Below are positions 33,871 to 42,811 of a DNA stretch of 64,000 nucleotides, piece by piece. This DNA is from Ignavibacteriales bacterium UBA1304. GTDB lineage: Bacteria; Bacteroidota; Ignavibacteria; Ignavibacteriales; Ignavibacteriaceae. The DNA is taken from the NCBI GenBank assembly GCA_002307295.1, contig DBTY01000046.1, forward strand, positions 1 through 64,000, read 5' to 3'. The position numbers and the translations under genes were made by a program. How positions within the stretch are numbered: position 1 is the first letter of the stretch; each line of letters starts with the position of its first letter. Under the pieces are notes generated by a model. That model saw only the letters and a program-made list of their open reading frames with translations. It was not told where the DNA came from and did no database searches.

Positions 33871-35037
33871 TTATTCTATTATCTCTTTTAATTTTAATGC
33901 GAAATTTACTATTTCTTTTTCTGTGATGATATATGGGGGAAGAAGTCTTATTACAGATTCTCCTGCTGTGCAAACTACATACCCGTTATCTAGCAATTTC
34001 TGCGCGATATCTTTTGATTTAATTCCTTCTGCAAGTTCTATTCCTATCATTAAACCACGGCCTCTTATGGCTTTAATTTTATCGGTATAAAGCAGCTCAA
34101 CGGAGTTCTTAATTTTTTCGCCGAGTTTAAAATTTGATTCAAGAATTTCTTCGTCAATAAGATCTATAACGCAGTTAGCGGCCGCTAAAGCTAAGGGATT
34201 GCCTCCAAACGTTGTGCCGTGAGAGCCGGGCGTCATTTGAACTGACGCTTTTTGAGAAGATATTACCGCTCCAAGTGGAATTCCGTTTGCAATTCCTTTT
34301 GCCATCGTAATTATATCCGGCTGAACTTCTTCCCACTGATGAGCAAAAAACTTTCCGGTTCTGCCCATGCCTGTCTGTACTTCGTCTACTATAAGCAGAA
34401 GATTATGTCTATCGCAGAATTCTCTTATTTGTTTAAGATAACCTGCAGGAGGTATATTAACTCCGCTTTCGCCTTGAATAGGCTCAAGCATAATTGCTAC
34501 CACGTCCGGAGAATAAGCATATTCTATGGCTTCAAAGTCGCCAAAGGGAGCATATTTAAAACCAGGAAGTAAAGGATGGAACCCTTCCCACAATTTGTAC
34601 TGCCCAGAAGCTGACATGCTGCCAAACGTTCTGCCGTGGAAACCGCCAAGCGCGGTTATTATTGTGGTTCTTTCCTTGCCCCATTTCCTTGCAAATTTAA
34701 TTGCCGCTTCATTTGCTTCCGTTCCGGTGTTACAAAAGAAAACGGTATCTAAATTAGCTTTTTTCGCTAATTTTTTTGCTAATTCTTCCTGAAGGGAAGA
34801 TTGAAACAGATTTGAAGTGTGCCAGATTTTATCAATCTGGTCTAAGACCGCTTTTTTTATTTCAGGATGGTTATGTCCGAAGTCTGTTACGGCTATTCCG
34901 CATAAGAAATCGACATATTCTTTACCGTCTTTGTCGTATAAATTAAATCCGTTTCCTTTTACAAATTCGACATTAAACCTTGAGTAATTTTGAAGCAATG
35001 CCGAAGTATTTTCGTTATTATTAAGCTGATTGGACAA
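33871..35037 (-). CDS. argD: Acetylornithine aminotransferase
   Basis: 388 aa from the start chosen here. Class III PLP aminotransferase with FCNTGTEANEAAIKFARK, GFHGRTFGSMSASG, LLIVDEVQTGMGRTG and the PLP Lys in TMAKGIANGIPLGA. It makes acetylornithine from the semialdehyde. The frame is open to 35103, but that would overlap argB by 83 bases. I prefer the TTG at 35037, preceded by GAGG at about 8 bases and starting LSNQLNNNE, which overlaps argB by only 17 bases. The start is the uncertain part, not the identity. Confidence 0.93.
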   Translation of the reverse strand: MSNQLNNNENTSALLQNYSRFNVEFVKGNGFNLYDKDGKEYVDFLCGIAVTDFGHNHPEIKKAVLDQIDKIWHTSNLFQSSLQEELAKKLAKKANLDTVFFCNTGTEANEAAIKFARKWGKERTTIITALGGFHGRTFGSMSASGQYKLWEGFHPLLPGFKYAPFGDFEAIEYAYSPDVVAIMLEPIQGESGVNIPPAGYLKQIREFCDRHNLLLIVDEVQTGMGRTGKFFAHQWEEVQPDIITMAKGIANGIPLGAVISSQKASVQMTPGSHGTTFGGNPLALAAANCVIDLIDEEILESNFKLGEKIKNSVELLYTDKIKAIRGRGLMIGIELAEGIKSKDIAQKLLDNGYVVCTAGESVIRLLPPYIITEKEIVNFALKLKEIIE

Positions 35038-35800
35038 TCCAGGTGCCTCTATAATTATTATATTCTTGTTTGTTAAACATGCTGCACAGGTTGTTAGAAC
35101 CAATCCAAACTTTGTTTATTCCTTTATCTAATAATCCTACGCAGCTGTTTAGTTTAGGAATCATGCCGTCTGTAATTTCTCCGGCGGCAATTCCATTTTT
35201 AATTTCTTTTTCGTTAATCGTTTCTTTTATTTCGCCGTTAAGTTTTACTCCCTGAATATCGGAAACGAAGAAAACTGATTCGGCTTTTACTGCCGTAGCT
35301 ATAACTTCAGTAAAAACATCGGCGTTTACGTTCATAAGATTGCCTGCCGAATCTCTGCATACGCTTGAGAAAACAGGAACCACTCCGCTTTTAAGTAAAT
35401 CGGTTATCCAGGCTATAGAGCCGATTCTCTTGGGAATTCCAACAAATCCTAGAGCCTCGCTTTTGTATTCTGCTACAAATGCGCCTCTGTCTACTCCCGA
35501 AAGCCCGGTAGCGTCTATTCCGTTAGATTGCAAACGGCTTACTATTTTAGTATTAAGCACGCCTGCCTGAACTGCAGCCACGACTTCCATGGTTTCCTTG
35601 GTGGTAACTCTTTGTCCTTCAAAAAATTTAACTTCGTGCCCAAGAGCCTGAGACCATTCTGAAATGTTTTGTCCGGCTCCATGAACGATTATTAATCCAT
35701 CGAAAGAGTTTTTAATTTCGATAAGAGAAGCGATCCAATTCTGGTTTGTGAAGATATCATTGAGCGCTTTTCCACTGAGTTTTAATACGGCTATTTTCAT
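35021..35800 (-). CDS. argB: Acetylglutamate kinase
   Basis: 259 aa. The amino-acid-kinase fold begins with the nucleotide loop MKIAVLKLSGKALND; IVHGAGQNISEW, the substrate loop, and NVNADVFTEVIATA are conserved. It phosphorylates acetylglutamate and is usually the arginine-feedback step. The frame is open another 38 codons upstream, running into argJ, but the ATG at 35800 gives the canonical N-terminus. It lies 34 bases after the argJ stop. Confidence 0.94.
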   Translation of the reverse strand: MKIAVLKLSGKALNDIFTNQNWIASLIEIKNSFDGLIIVHGAGQNISEWSQALGHEVKFFEGQRVTTKETMEVVAAVQAGVLNTKIVSRLQSNGIDATGLSGVDRGAFVAEYKSEALGFVGIPKRIGSIAWITDLLKSGVVPVFSSVCRDSAGNLMNVNADVFTEVIATAVKAESVFFVSDIQGVKLNGEIKETINEKEIKNGIAAGEITDGMIPKLNSCVGLLDKGINKVWIGSNNLCSMFNKQEYNNYRGTWIVQSA

Positions 35801-35834
35801 ATTATTAATTTTATTTAGTTTTACTTTTGCTTTA

Positions 35835-37040
35835 TCAGGTTCTGTAATCTGCGTTAATTTTAATATATTCTTCCGAAAAATCGCAAGTCCACCAGGTTGA
35901 GGATTCTTTCCCAACGTTAAGGTCGACGTTTACGCTAAATTCCGGTTGCGATAAAATCTTAAAAGCTTTCTTTTCGTCAAGAACAATTTCAAAATTAGGT
36001 TTAAGCACGGCCAAATCGTTAAAGCTGACGCTTATTTTTTCTGGTATAACGTCTGCGCCGCTGTTTCCAGCCGCCGAAACAATTCTGCCCCAGTTAGCGT
36101 CGCCGCCGTTTAAGGCTGTTTTTACTAAAGGAGAGTTTGAAATAGCTCTGCCGACTAAATTAGCGTCCGCCTGAGTTTTAGCGTTAGTTACGTTTACCTG
36201 AATTAATTTTGTGGCGCCTTCGCCGTCAGAAACGATTGTTTTTGCCATTTCTTTACAAACAGCCATCAAAGCGCTTTCGTACTCTTTATAATCTTTGGTT
36301 CCCTTTAGTATTTCAACGCCAGAAGCGCCGTTAGCCATAAGAGTAACCATATCGTTTGTGCTGGTTTCGCCGTCTACGGATATTTTGTTGAAAGACTCGT
36401 TAACGCATGAAGTAAGCAGTTTTTGTATAATAGACTGATCTATTTTTGCGTCGGTTGTAATAAAAGCGAGCATGGTAGCCATGTTTGGCATAATCATTCC
36501 GCTTCCTTTACAAATTGAGCCGATAGTAGTTTCGCCTTTAGAAAGCTGAACTTTTACCGCAAACGATTTTATTTTTTTATCGGTAGTGATAATTGCGTTA
36601 GCTGCGTCGATACCGCCTTTTTCTGAAAGCAAAGGAATGATTTTATCAAGCCCTGCGATGATTTTTTCAACAGGCAGCTTTTGACCAATTACTCCGGTAG
36701 AGCTTATAAGCACTTCCGAAGGTTTAACGCCTAATTTATCGGCGCATTCCTTTTGCATTTTAAGTGCGTCTAAACGTCCTTCTTCTCCGGTGCATGCGTT
36801 AGCGTTGCCAGAGTTGACTAAAACCGCTTTAACTTTGCCGTTTTGTTTTACAATTTCTTTAGAAATAACTATAGGAGCGGCTTTAACTTTATTTAATGTA
36901 AACGTTCCTGCAACTGAGCACAAAGAATCGGATACTATTAAAGCCAAATCTTTTTTTCTTTTTTTTACGCCGCAGAAAATACCCGCGGCTTTGATGCCTT
37001 TTACGCTTGTAACTGAACCGTTACTGACAAACTGAAACAC
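35835..37040 (-). CDS. argJ: Glutamate N-acetyltransferase / ornithine acetyltransferase
   Basis: 401 aa. ArgJ is made as one chain that cuts itself before a Thr; the cleavage motif DGEGATKLIQVNV is present. The block GNANACTGEEG near the N-terminus and NSPLVKTALNGGDANWGRI later are typical. It moves acetyl from acetylornithine to glutamate, so this operon uses the recycling route. Start is a GTG inside the end of argC, chosen because AAGGAGG lies six bases upstream; overlap with argC is 20 bases. Confidence 0.96.
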   Translation of the reverse strand: MFQFVSNGSVTSVKGIKAAGIFCGVKKRKKDLALIVSDSLCSVAGTFTLNKVKAAPIVISKEIVKQNGKVKAVLVNSGNANACTGEEGRLDALKMQKECADKLGVKPSEVLISSTGVIGQKLPVEKIIAGLDKIIPLLSEKGGIDAANAIITTDKKIKSFAVKVQLSKGETTIGSICKGSGMIMPNMATMLAFITTDAKIDQSIIQKLLTSCVNESFNKISVDGETSTNDMVTLMANGASGVEILKGTKDYKEYESALMAVCKEMAKTIVSDGEGATKLIQVNVTNAKTQADANLVGRAISNSPLVKTALNGGDANWGRIVSAAGNSGADVIPEKISVSFNDLAVLKPNFEIVLDEKKAFKILSQPEFSVNVDLNVGKESSTWWTCDFSEEYIKINADYRT

Positions 37041-38061
37041 TTTCTACCTCCTTAGTAATCAGACCAAGACCTTCATCCCAGCCGTAAAGCTTATTCATAT
37101 TTTGGATTGCCTGCCCGGCAGCCCCTTTAATTAAGTTGTCTATGGCCGAAGTAATGATTAAAGTCGACCCTTCAACCGATATATTAATATCGCAGAAGTT
37201 AGTTCCTGTAACCCAACTTAATTGGGGGGGGACTTCCCGCAGTCTCACAAATTTTGAATTTTCATACACAGCCTGATATGCGTCTGTAATTTTGTTAATG
37301 TCTGCTTTCTCTTTCAGGTGTACCGAAGAAGTGGCGTAAATGCCTACGGCAGCCGGAAGCAAATGAGTAGTAAAAGAAAACGGAGAATGAAATCCCTGTT
37401 TATAAAGAGCCTGCAAAATTTCTGGCTGATGTCTGTGTTTGTTTACGTTGTATGCTCTTGCATTTCCGGCCATTTCGGTTAAAAGATATTCCGATTTGGC
37501 GGACTTGCCTGCGCCGCTTGTGCCAGAATAAGCAACCGTGCTAACGGTAAGTATATCCTCTGCAAAGTTAGTAATAAACGGCAGTAACGAAAGTAAAGTG
37601 GCAGTTGGGTAACAACCCGGATTTGCAATAAGGTTCACGTTGTTATACTTTTCCTGCGGAACTATATCGGCCAGGCCGTATAGTTTGCTTTTCAGAAGAT
37701 ATGAAGAGGTATGAGTAAATTTATACCAGTCTATATATAACTCTTCAAAATCTAATCTGTAATCGCCTCCTAAGTCAATTACTTTCTTCCCGTTGCCAAC
37801 AAGCTTAGGCACATATTTAAGGGCTTCGCCATGAGGCAAAGCGATAAAATAAACGTCTAAATCAAGGTCGATATTATCGACGGATTCAATAGCGATATTT
37901 TTTGTAATCCCTACAAAATCTGGGAATAGCGAATGAACTGTTTCTCCCGCTGTTTTTGAACCGTATACTTTATATGAACTTATTTCTTTATGTATATTGC
38001 AAAACTGAATTAATTTTTTTCCGGTGTAACCGCTTCCACCAATGATACCTACTGATATCAT
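37021..38061 (-). CDS. argC: N-acetyl-gamma-glutamyl-phosphate reductase
   Basis: 346 aa. NAD(P)-binding GIIGGSGYTGKKLIQF, the catalytic Cys in NPGCYPTATLLSL, and the His region HRHQPEIL. It reduces acetylglutamyl phosphate to the semialdehyde. First gene of the arginine operon (order argC, J, B, D, R, G, H). argF and carAB are not in the window. The leader upstream carries a Bacteroidetes-type promoter and a possible ArgR box. Confidence 0.97.
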   Translation of the reverse strand: MISVGIIGGSGYTGKKLIQFCNIHKEISSYKVYGSKTAGETVHSLFPDFVGITKNIAIESVDNIDLDLDVYFIALPHGEALKYVPKLVGNGKKVIDLGGDYRLDFEELYIDWYKFTHTSSYLLKSKLYGLADIVPQEKYNNVNLIANPGCYPTATLLSLLPFITNFAEDILTVSTVAYSGTSGAGKSAKSEYLLTEMAGNARAYNVNKHRHQPEILQALYKQGFHSPFSFTTHLLPAAVGIYATSSVHLKEKADINKITDAYQAVYENSKFVRLREVPPQLSWVTGTNFCDINISVEGSTLIITSAIDNLIKGAAGQAIQNMNKLYGWDEGLGLITKEVESVSVCQ

Positions 38062-38222
38062 GATATATCTCCTTGTTTAAAAGTTTAAAATGTAAAATAA
38101 AATGTGTAAAGAAATATTATAACCCCTAAACGGGGCGGCGGATGGGACGAGGACGTGCGAATTCGAGCGGCATGTTTGCCGTTCTGTCAGTTGCGATATG
38201 TAAATCGTTGATTTTCATTACT

Positions 38223-38253
38223 CAAACTTAAATAATTTATTTCTGCATGTCAA
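38223..38253 (-). promoter_or_regulatory. Bacteroidetes-type promoter of the arginine operon
   Basis: On the minus strand TTGACA (its TTG at 38253-38251) is followed after 20 bases by TAAGTTTG (38230-38223), a match to the -33 TTG and -7 TAnnTTTG elements of the Bacteroidetes primary sigma factor. Transcription would begin near 38215, giving a leader of about 150 bases before argC. Confidence 0.65.
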
Positions 38254-38260
38254 GAAAATA

Positions 38261-38278
38261 ATGTATAATAATGCAAAA
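38261..38278 (-). promoter_or_regulatory. Possible ArgR box
   Basis: AATGTATAATAATGCAAA (plus strand) matches the B. subtilis-style ARG box at about 13 of 18 positions and is partly palindromic. It lies 8 bases upstream of the promoter's -33 element. argR is in the operon, which makes autoregulation plausible. The region is AT-rich, so chance similarity is possible. Confidence 0.4.
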
Positions 38279-38475
38279 TAATTCCGCTAATGAGATGTAT
38301 ATCAGGTTTTATGAATAAATATACAAAAAGACTGTTTCGTGAACGCTTGGTTTTTGCTTGCAGATTGGACGCTTTATTTGCCGATATAGTTAAAAAAATG
38401 AATATAATTGCAACGGGGCGCTTTAATTTTTTCGGTAAAAAGCCGGATTTGGCTAAATTAATAAACCGCATATTT

Positions 38476-39234
38476 TTACATTAAACGATCGTAGATTAAT
38501 TTTAATGTTGTAAGTATAACAATGGCAATAAAAACGGGGCGGATAAACTTTGCTCCTTTTTTTATTACTAAATTTGCACCAATTTTTGACCCGGCTATTT
38601 CTCCTGCGCCCATTATTAACCCAACGGGAAAAATGACGTAACCGCCTGCCGTAAAAAGTATTAGCGAAACTATATTGCTTGTAAAGTTCATTACTTTAGT
38701 GTATCCGGTAGCTTTGCGGAAGTTGTATCCAAGCAGCGCTACAAATGCAATTGCCCAGAATGAACCAGTCCCGGGGCCAAAAAATCCGTCGTAAAAACCT
38801 AACGCTAAACCAAAAATTGAATAAAACAATTTTTCTGAAATAATTGGCTTCCTTTCCTTTATGCCGATTGACGGCTGAAAAATAGTGTAAATTATTATTC
38901 CTAATAACAAAAAAGGGATTATGTAGTTAAGAATTTTGCCGTCTATCTGCTGGACTGTAAAAACCCCCAGAGCCGCGCCAATAAATGTAAAAATAATGCC
39001 CGGTATGGCGGTTTTTAATTTAACTACGTCTTTTTTTATATAATAGTAAGCGGCAGTAAAACTGCCAAACGAGGATTGAAACTTATTTGTCCCTAAAGCA
39101 ATATGAGGAGGCAGACCGGCGCCCAGCAAAACCGGAACGGTAATCAACCCGCCGCCGCCTGCAATCGAGTCTACAAGTCCGGCTATAAATGCGGCAATAA
39201 AAAGCAAGGCATAGTATAAAACAGAATGCTCCAT
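38476..39234 (-). CDS. TSUP (TauE/SafE) family permease
   Basis: 252 aa, seven to eight membrane segments. The family's N-terminal signature AGLVDSIAGGGGLITVPVLL and the middle GFYDGFFGPGTGSFWAIAF are both present, the two related halves of this export family for sulfonates, sulfite or organic acids. The frame is open to a TTG at 39243, but I take the ATG at 39234. It is monocistronic, ending upstream of the arginine promoter. Confidence 0.9.
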   Translation of the reverse strand: MEHSVLYYALLFIAAFIAGLVDSIAGGGGLITVPVLLGAGLPPHIALGTNKFQSSFGSFTAAYYYIKKDVVKLKTAIPGIIFTFIGAALGVFTVQQIDGKILNYIIPFLLLGIIIYTIFQPSIGIKERKPIISEKLFYSIFGLALGFYDGFFGPGTGSFWAIAFVALLGYNFRKATGYTKVMNFTSNIVSLILFTAGGYVIFPVGLIMGAGEIAGSKIGANLVIKKGAKFIRPVFIAIVILTTLKLIYDRLM

Positions 39235-39504
39235 GCGGGGCAATATAAATTAAAATTTTGAGATATGATACAACGGATTTTATTTGAAGGATAAACTTAA
39301 GCGCAAAGAAATACAAAGCGATATGACAATAAACAATGATTTGTTGAATTTTAAAACGGATTAAAAATTGTTAATGAAGGGAAATGCGTAGCTTTTTTTT
39401 GTCTTTTAATTAAATAAATTTCCCCCAGGTATGAAACCCAAATTTTTGATTTATCAAGTGTAGATCAATATCGTTTCTTATTTTTTTTGCATATATTATA
39501 AATT

Positions 39505-42500
39505 ATGACAAAAAAATACTTAGCAAATCTATATAAAACGCATCAACGCGGCGATGCGAGAGAAGAATCTTATTACTCGCATCTAAAAGATTTTATTATT
39601 GAATTTTCTGAAATAAATCGAAAGAAGAAAATTGACGTAACAATTCTGCCTAAAAAGACAGAAGCTGGCAATCCTGATTTTAGAATATGGGACGGCAAAC
39701 AAAAAATAATAGGTTACATAGAGGCAAAAGATTTGGGGACTGATCTTGACAGAATTGAAGACAGCGAGCAGCTTAAAAGATATTTGAGTACGTTCCCAAA
39801 CGTAATTTTAACAAACTATACTGAGTTCCGGTTATACCGAAACGGCGAGTTAGTTGACAAAGTATCTGTTGCACGTTCTTATGTTATTAAAAAACTAACT
39901 ACTACGCCGCCGCTTGAAAATGAAGATAAGTTGTTTGAACTGCTGGAAAGATTTTTAGATTTCTCGCTGCCCAAAACTTATACGGCCAAAACTCTTGCAG
40001 TAGAACTTGCTAAAAGAACTAAATTTTTAAAGGATGAAATTGTTAGTCAGGAATTAAAAACAGGCACCAAAGCAATACAGGGATTTTATGAAGCGTTTAA
40101 GGAGTTTTTAATAGCAGGTATAAGCGAAGAAGAATTTGCAGACCTTTATTCGCAAACAATTACTTATGGGCTATTTGCAGCCCGTTTAAGAGCAGAAAAA
40201 GGTTTTAACAGGAAGCTTGCATATTCTTATATACCGAAATCAATCGGAATATTACGCGACATATTTAAATTCATTTCGTTGGAAGACCTTCCGCAGCAAA
40301 TGGAAGTAATTATTGATGATATTGCAGAAGTCCTTGCGGTTTCAGACGCTAAGGCGCTGCTTGACCAATATTATCATGAAGGGAAAGGAAGCGATCCGGT
40401 TTTACATTTTTATGAGACATTTCTTTCTGTGTATGATCCGGCAACAAGAGAAAAGAGAGGCGTTTATTACACGCCAGAACCTGTTGTTTCCTTCATAGTG
40501 CGGTCTTTGCACGAAATACTTAAAGAAAAATTTAACTTTAATGATGGTCTTGCCGATAAAAATGTTATGCTTTTAGACCCGGCTGGAGGCACGCTTGGCT
40601 TTTTAGCTAAAGCAATTGAAACTGCCGTTAACGAATTTGAAGGCAAATACGGCAAAGGCGCCGTTAAAGATTTCTTGAAAGAGCAGATTCTGCAGAATTA
40701 CTATTCGTTTGAGCTAATGATGGCTCCTTATGCTATAGGGCACATGAAAATGTCCTTTTTACTAGAAGAGCTTGGTTATAGAATGGAAGATGACGAGCGT
40801 ATTAAATACTATTTAACTAATACTCTTGAAATGAAAGAGCTTGAAGAAACAAAATTTCCGGGAATGTCGTCTCTTTCTACTGAAAGCCATGAAGCAGGAA
40901 AGGTAAAAAAAGATGTTCCAATACTCGTTATTCTTGGCAATCCGCCTTATTCAGGTCAATCGTCAAATACAGGCGAGTGGATTTCTAATGTTATAAAAGA
41001 ATATTATAAAGTGGATGGTAAACCGCTTGGCGAAAAAAATCCCAAATGGTTGCAGGATGATTATGTTAAATTTATTCGTTTCTCTCAATGGAAAATAGAC
41101 CAGGCTGGCGAGGGTGTTTTGGGTTTTATAACTAATCATAGCTATCTTGATAATCCTACATTCCGCGGTATGCGTCAATCCTTAATGAACAGTTTTGACG
41201 AGATTTACGTTGTAGACTTGCATGGAAATAGCCTGAGGAAAGAAAAGACTTCTGATGGGAGTAAAGATGAAAACGTTTTTGATATTCAACAAGGGGTGGC
41301 AATTGCGTTTTTCATTAAATACAAAAATGGTAAAAAGAAACAGGTTTATCATCAGGAAATTTTTGGATTAAGAGAAACTAAATACGAATGGCTTAATAAG
41401 CGCGATATTAAAAATGTAAAATGGAATAAACTTAAACCGAATGGCGAATTTTATCTTTTTATTCCACTGGATCAACGTCTGCAAAAAGGCTATCAGGCAT
41501 TTACTAAAATAACAGAAATATTCCCGATTAATAGCGTTGGAATTGTTACATCAAGAGATGCTTTTGTAATTGATTACGACAAGAAAGTTCTTGAAAGAAG
41601 GATTAATGATTTTATAAATCCTAAATTAGATGATGAAATAATAAAACTGACCTATGATCTAAAAGAAAACCAAAACTGGAAATTAAAAACACAAAGAGAA
41701 AAATTAAGAAAAGATGACCAAACGCAGAAATTTTTAACTCAAATACAGTATAGACCTTTTGATATACGATGGATATTTTATCATGATGAAATGATTGAAC
41801 GCTCAAGAAAAGAAACTATGTGCAATATGTTGGAAGAAAACATCGGGCTTGTAGTTTGTCGCCAGCAGAATATGGTTGGCTATTATCACGCTCTTGTGTC
41901 TGATAAATTAACTGAAGCTTGTCTCGTATCTAATAAGACGCGTGAAATTAATTATGTATTTCCGCTTTATCTTTATCCTGAAAGAAGGGGAAAAAGAACA
42001 ACCCCGATTGTGCAGTTTATGATTTTTGAACCTGAAGTGAAATACCAGGTTCGAAAACCAAATATAAAACCTGAATTATTTGAAAAATTCAAAAAAGATT
42101 ATGGAAAAGAAGTAACTCCTGAAGAAATATTTTATTACATCTATTCAGTCCTTTACAGTAAGACTTATCGTAAAAAGTACGCTGAATTTTTAAAGACAGA
42201 TTTTCCGCGTGTACCGTTTACAAAAGATTACGAACTCTTTATAAAACTTGGCAAGCTTGGCAAACAACTAGCGGACTTGCATTTATTAAAATCTGATGCA
42301 TTAGAGAAAACAATTTCTAAATTTCCTGAAAGCGGCAGCAACAAAGTTGAAAAGCTAAAATATGGAAAAGAAAAAGTTTATATAAATAAAGAACAGTATT
42401 TTGACGGCGTAAAAGAAGAAGTATGGAAATACCAGATAGGCGGATATCAGGTTTGCGATAAATGGCTAAAAGATCGCAAAGAAAGAATATTGTCTCTAGA

Positions 42501-42603
42501 TGAAATTCAAACTTATTGCAAAATTGTAACATCTCTTTCCAAAACTATCGAATTACAGGAGGAAATAGATAAATATTTTGATGATGTAGAAAAAACGATA
42601 TAA
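39505..42603 (+). CDS. Single-chain restriction-modification enzyme (type IIG / ISP-like)
   Basis: 1032 aa. N-terminal Mrr-like nuclease domain with the PD-(D/E)XK pattern NPDFR ... YIEAKD (Asp58, Glu73, Lys75); a helical linker (about 150-330) with YDPATREKRGVYYTPEPVVSF; an N6-adenine methyltransferase with SAM motif LDPAGGTLGFLA (about 357-368) and catalytic NPPY (about 479-482); and a C-terminal region (about 600-1030) likely to recognise DNA. No helicase motifs, unlike the longer type ISP enzymes. One protein would both methylate and cut; the target sequence cannot be read. It stands alone in an accessory stretch with no separate specificity gene. Confidence 0.9.
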   Translation: MTKKYLANLYKTHQRGDAREESYYSHLKDFIIEFSEINRKKKIDVTILPKKTEAGNPDFRIWDGKQKIIGYIEAKDLGTDLDRIEDSEQLKRYLSTFPNVILTNYTEFRLYRNGELVDKVSVARSYVIKKLTTTPPLENEDKLFELLERFLDFSLPKTYTAKTLAVELAKRTKFLKDEIVSQELKTGTKAIQGFYEAFKEFLIAGISEEEFADLYSQTITYGLFAARLRAEKGFNRKLAYSYIPKSIGILRDIFKFISLEDLPQQMEVIIDDIAEVLAVSDAKALLDQYYHEGKGSDPVLHFYETFLSVYDPATREKRGVYYTPEPVVSFIVRSLHEILKEKFNFNDGLADKNVMLLDPAGGTLGFLAKAIETAVNEFEGKYGKGAVKDFLKEQILQNYYSFELMMAPYAIGHMKMSFLLEELGYRMEDDERIKYYLTNTLEMKELEETKFPGMSSLSTESHEAGKVKKDVPILVILGNPPYSGQSSNTGEWISNVIKEYYKVDGKPLGEKNPKWLQDDYVKFIRFSQWKIDQAGEGVLGFITNHSYLDNPTFRGMRQSLMNSFDEIYVVDLHGNSLRKEKTSDGSKDENVFDIQQGVAIAFFIKYKNGKKKQVYHQEIFGLRETKYEWLNKRDIKNVKWNKLKPNGEFYLFIPLDQRLQKGYQAFTKITEIFPINSVGIVTSRDAFVIDYDKKVLERRINDFINPKLDDEIIKLTYDLKENQNWKLKTQREKLRKDDQTQKFLTQIQYRPFDIRWIFYHDEMIERSRKETMCNMLEENIGLVVCRQQNMVGYYHALVSDKLTEACLVSNKTREINYVFPLYLYPERRGKRTTPIVQFMIFEPEVKYQVRKPNIKPELFEKFKKDYGKEVTPEEIFYYIYSVLYSKTYRKKYAEFLKTDFPRVPFTKDYELFIKLGKLGKQLADLHLLKSDALEKTISKFPESGSNKVEKLKYGKEKVYINKEQYFDGVKEEVWKYQIGGYQVCDKWLKDRKERILSLDEIQTYCKIVTSLSKTIELQEEIDKYFDDVEKTI

Positions 42604-42680
42604 AATTTTGTTTTCATCTACATTTTGGGGTTTCTATACTTTCGCGACTGCCAAGAAAAAAAATGCAATAGTTTTCAGAG

Positions 42681-42711
42681 CCATTCAAGGCGGCTTTGCG
42701 CCCTCGAATGG
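42681..42711. repeat. Intergenic hairpin
   Basis: CCATTC(A)AGG and CCT(C)GAATGG enclose an inner stem GGCG/CGCC, giving a nested palindrome of about 31 bases after the restriction-modification gene. No T run follows. It looks like a repeat element rather than a terminator. Confidence 0.5.
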
Positions 42712-42751
42712 TCGGGGAATAATAAGCTGTAAAAAAATAATATTAGTCGAT

Positions 42752-42811
42752 TTTTTTCAACCTCCAAGGGCGTTGCGCTAATAGCTCCGCCCTGGAGGTC
42801 AAGCTTCTGCC
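42752..42811. repeat. Palindromic repeat, copy 1 (3' side of the propeller gene)
   Basis: A T run, then CAACCTCCAAGGGCG, GCGCTAATAGCTCCG, then CCTGGAGGT and CTTCTGCC. ACCTCCA pairs with TGGAGGT and the inner GGGCG with CGCCC. An almost identical copy lies at 45082-45141 in the same orientation. The last base of this copy is the first base of the stop codon of the gene it flanks. Confidence 0.75.

Larger units (their letters stand above)
38062..38475. other. Leader and promoter region of the arginine operon
   Basis: 414 bases between argC and the TSUP gene. The part next to argC includes a GC-rich segment (about 38126-38180) with a small hairpin CGGCATGTTTGCCG (about 38168-38181), which would be in the 5' leader of the argC transcript. 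The promoter is at 38223-38253 and an ArgR-box-like site at 38261-38278. Two opposed short frames (38250-38471 minus, 38290-38484 plus) overlap each other and look like chance. Confidence 0.55.

Noticed and set aside
38126..38150. Third copy of the GC-rich repeat seen at 171 and 1098
   Set aside because: It shares words such as GGGACGAG and GCGGCGG but in a different order and cannot be aligned over its length.
38250..38484. Two opposed short frames upstream of argC
   Set aside because: They overlap each other almost fully, neither resembles a known protein, and one covers the predicted promoter elements of the arginine operon.
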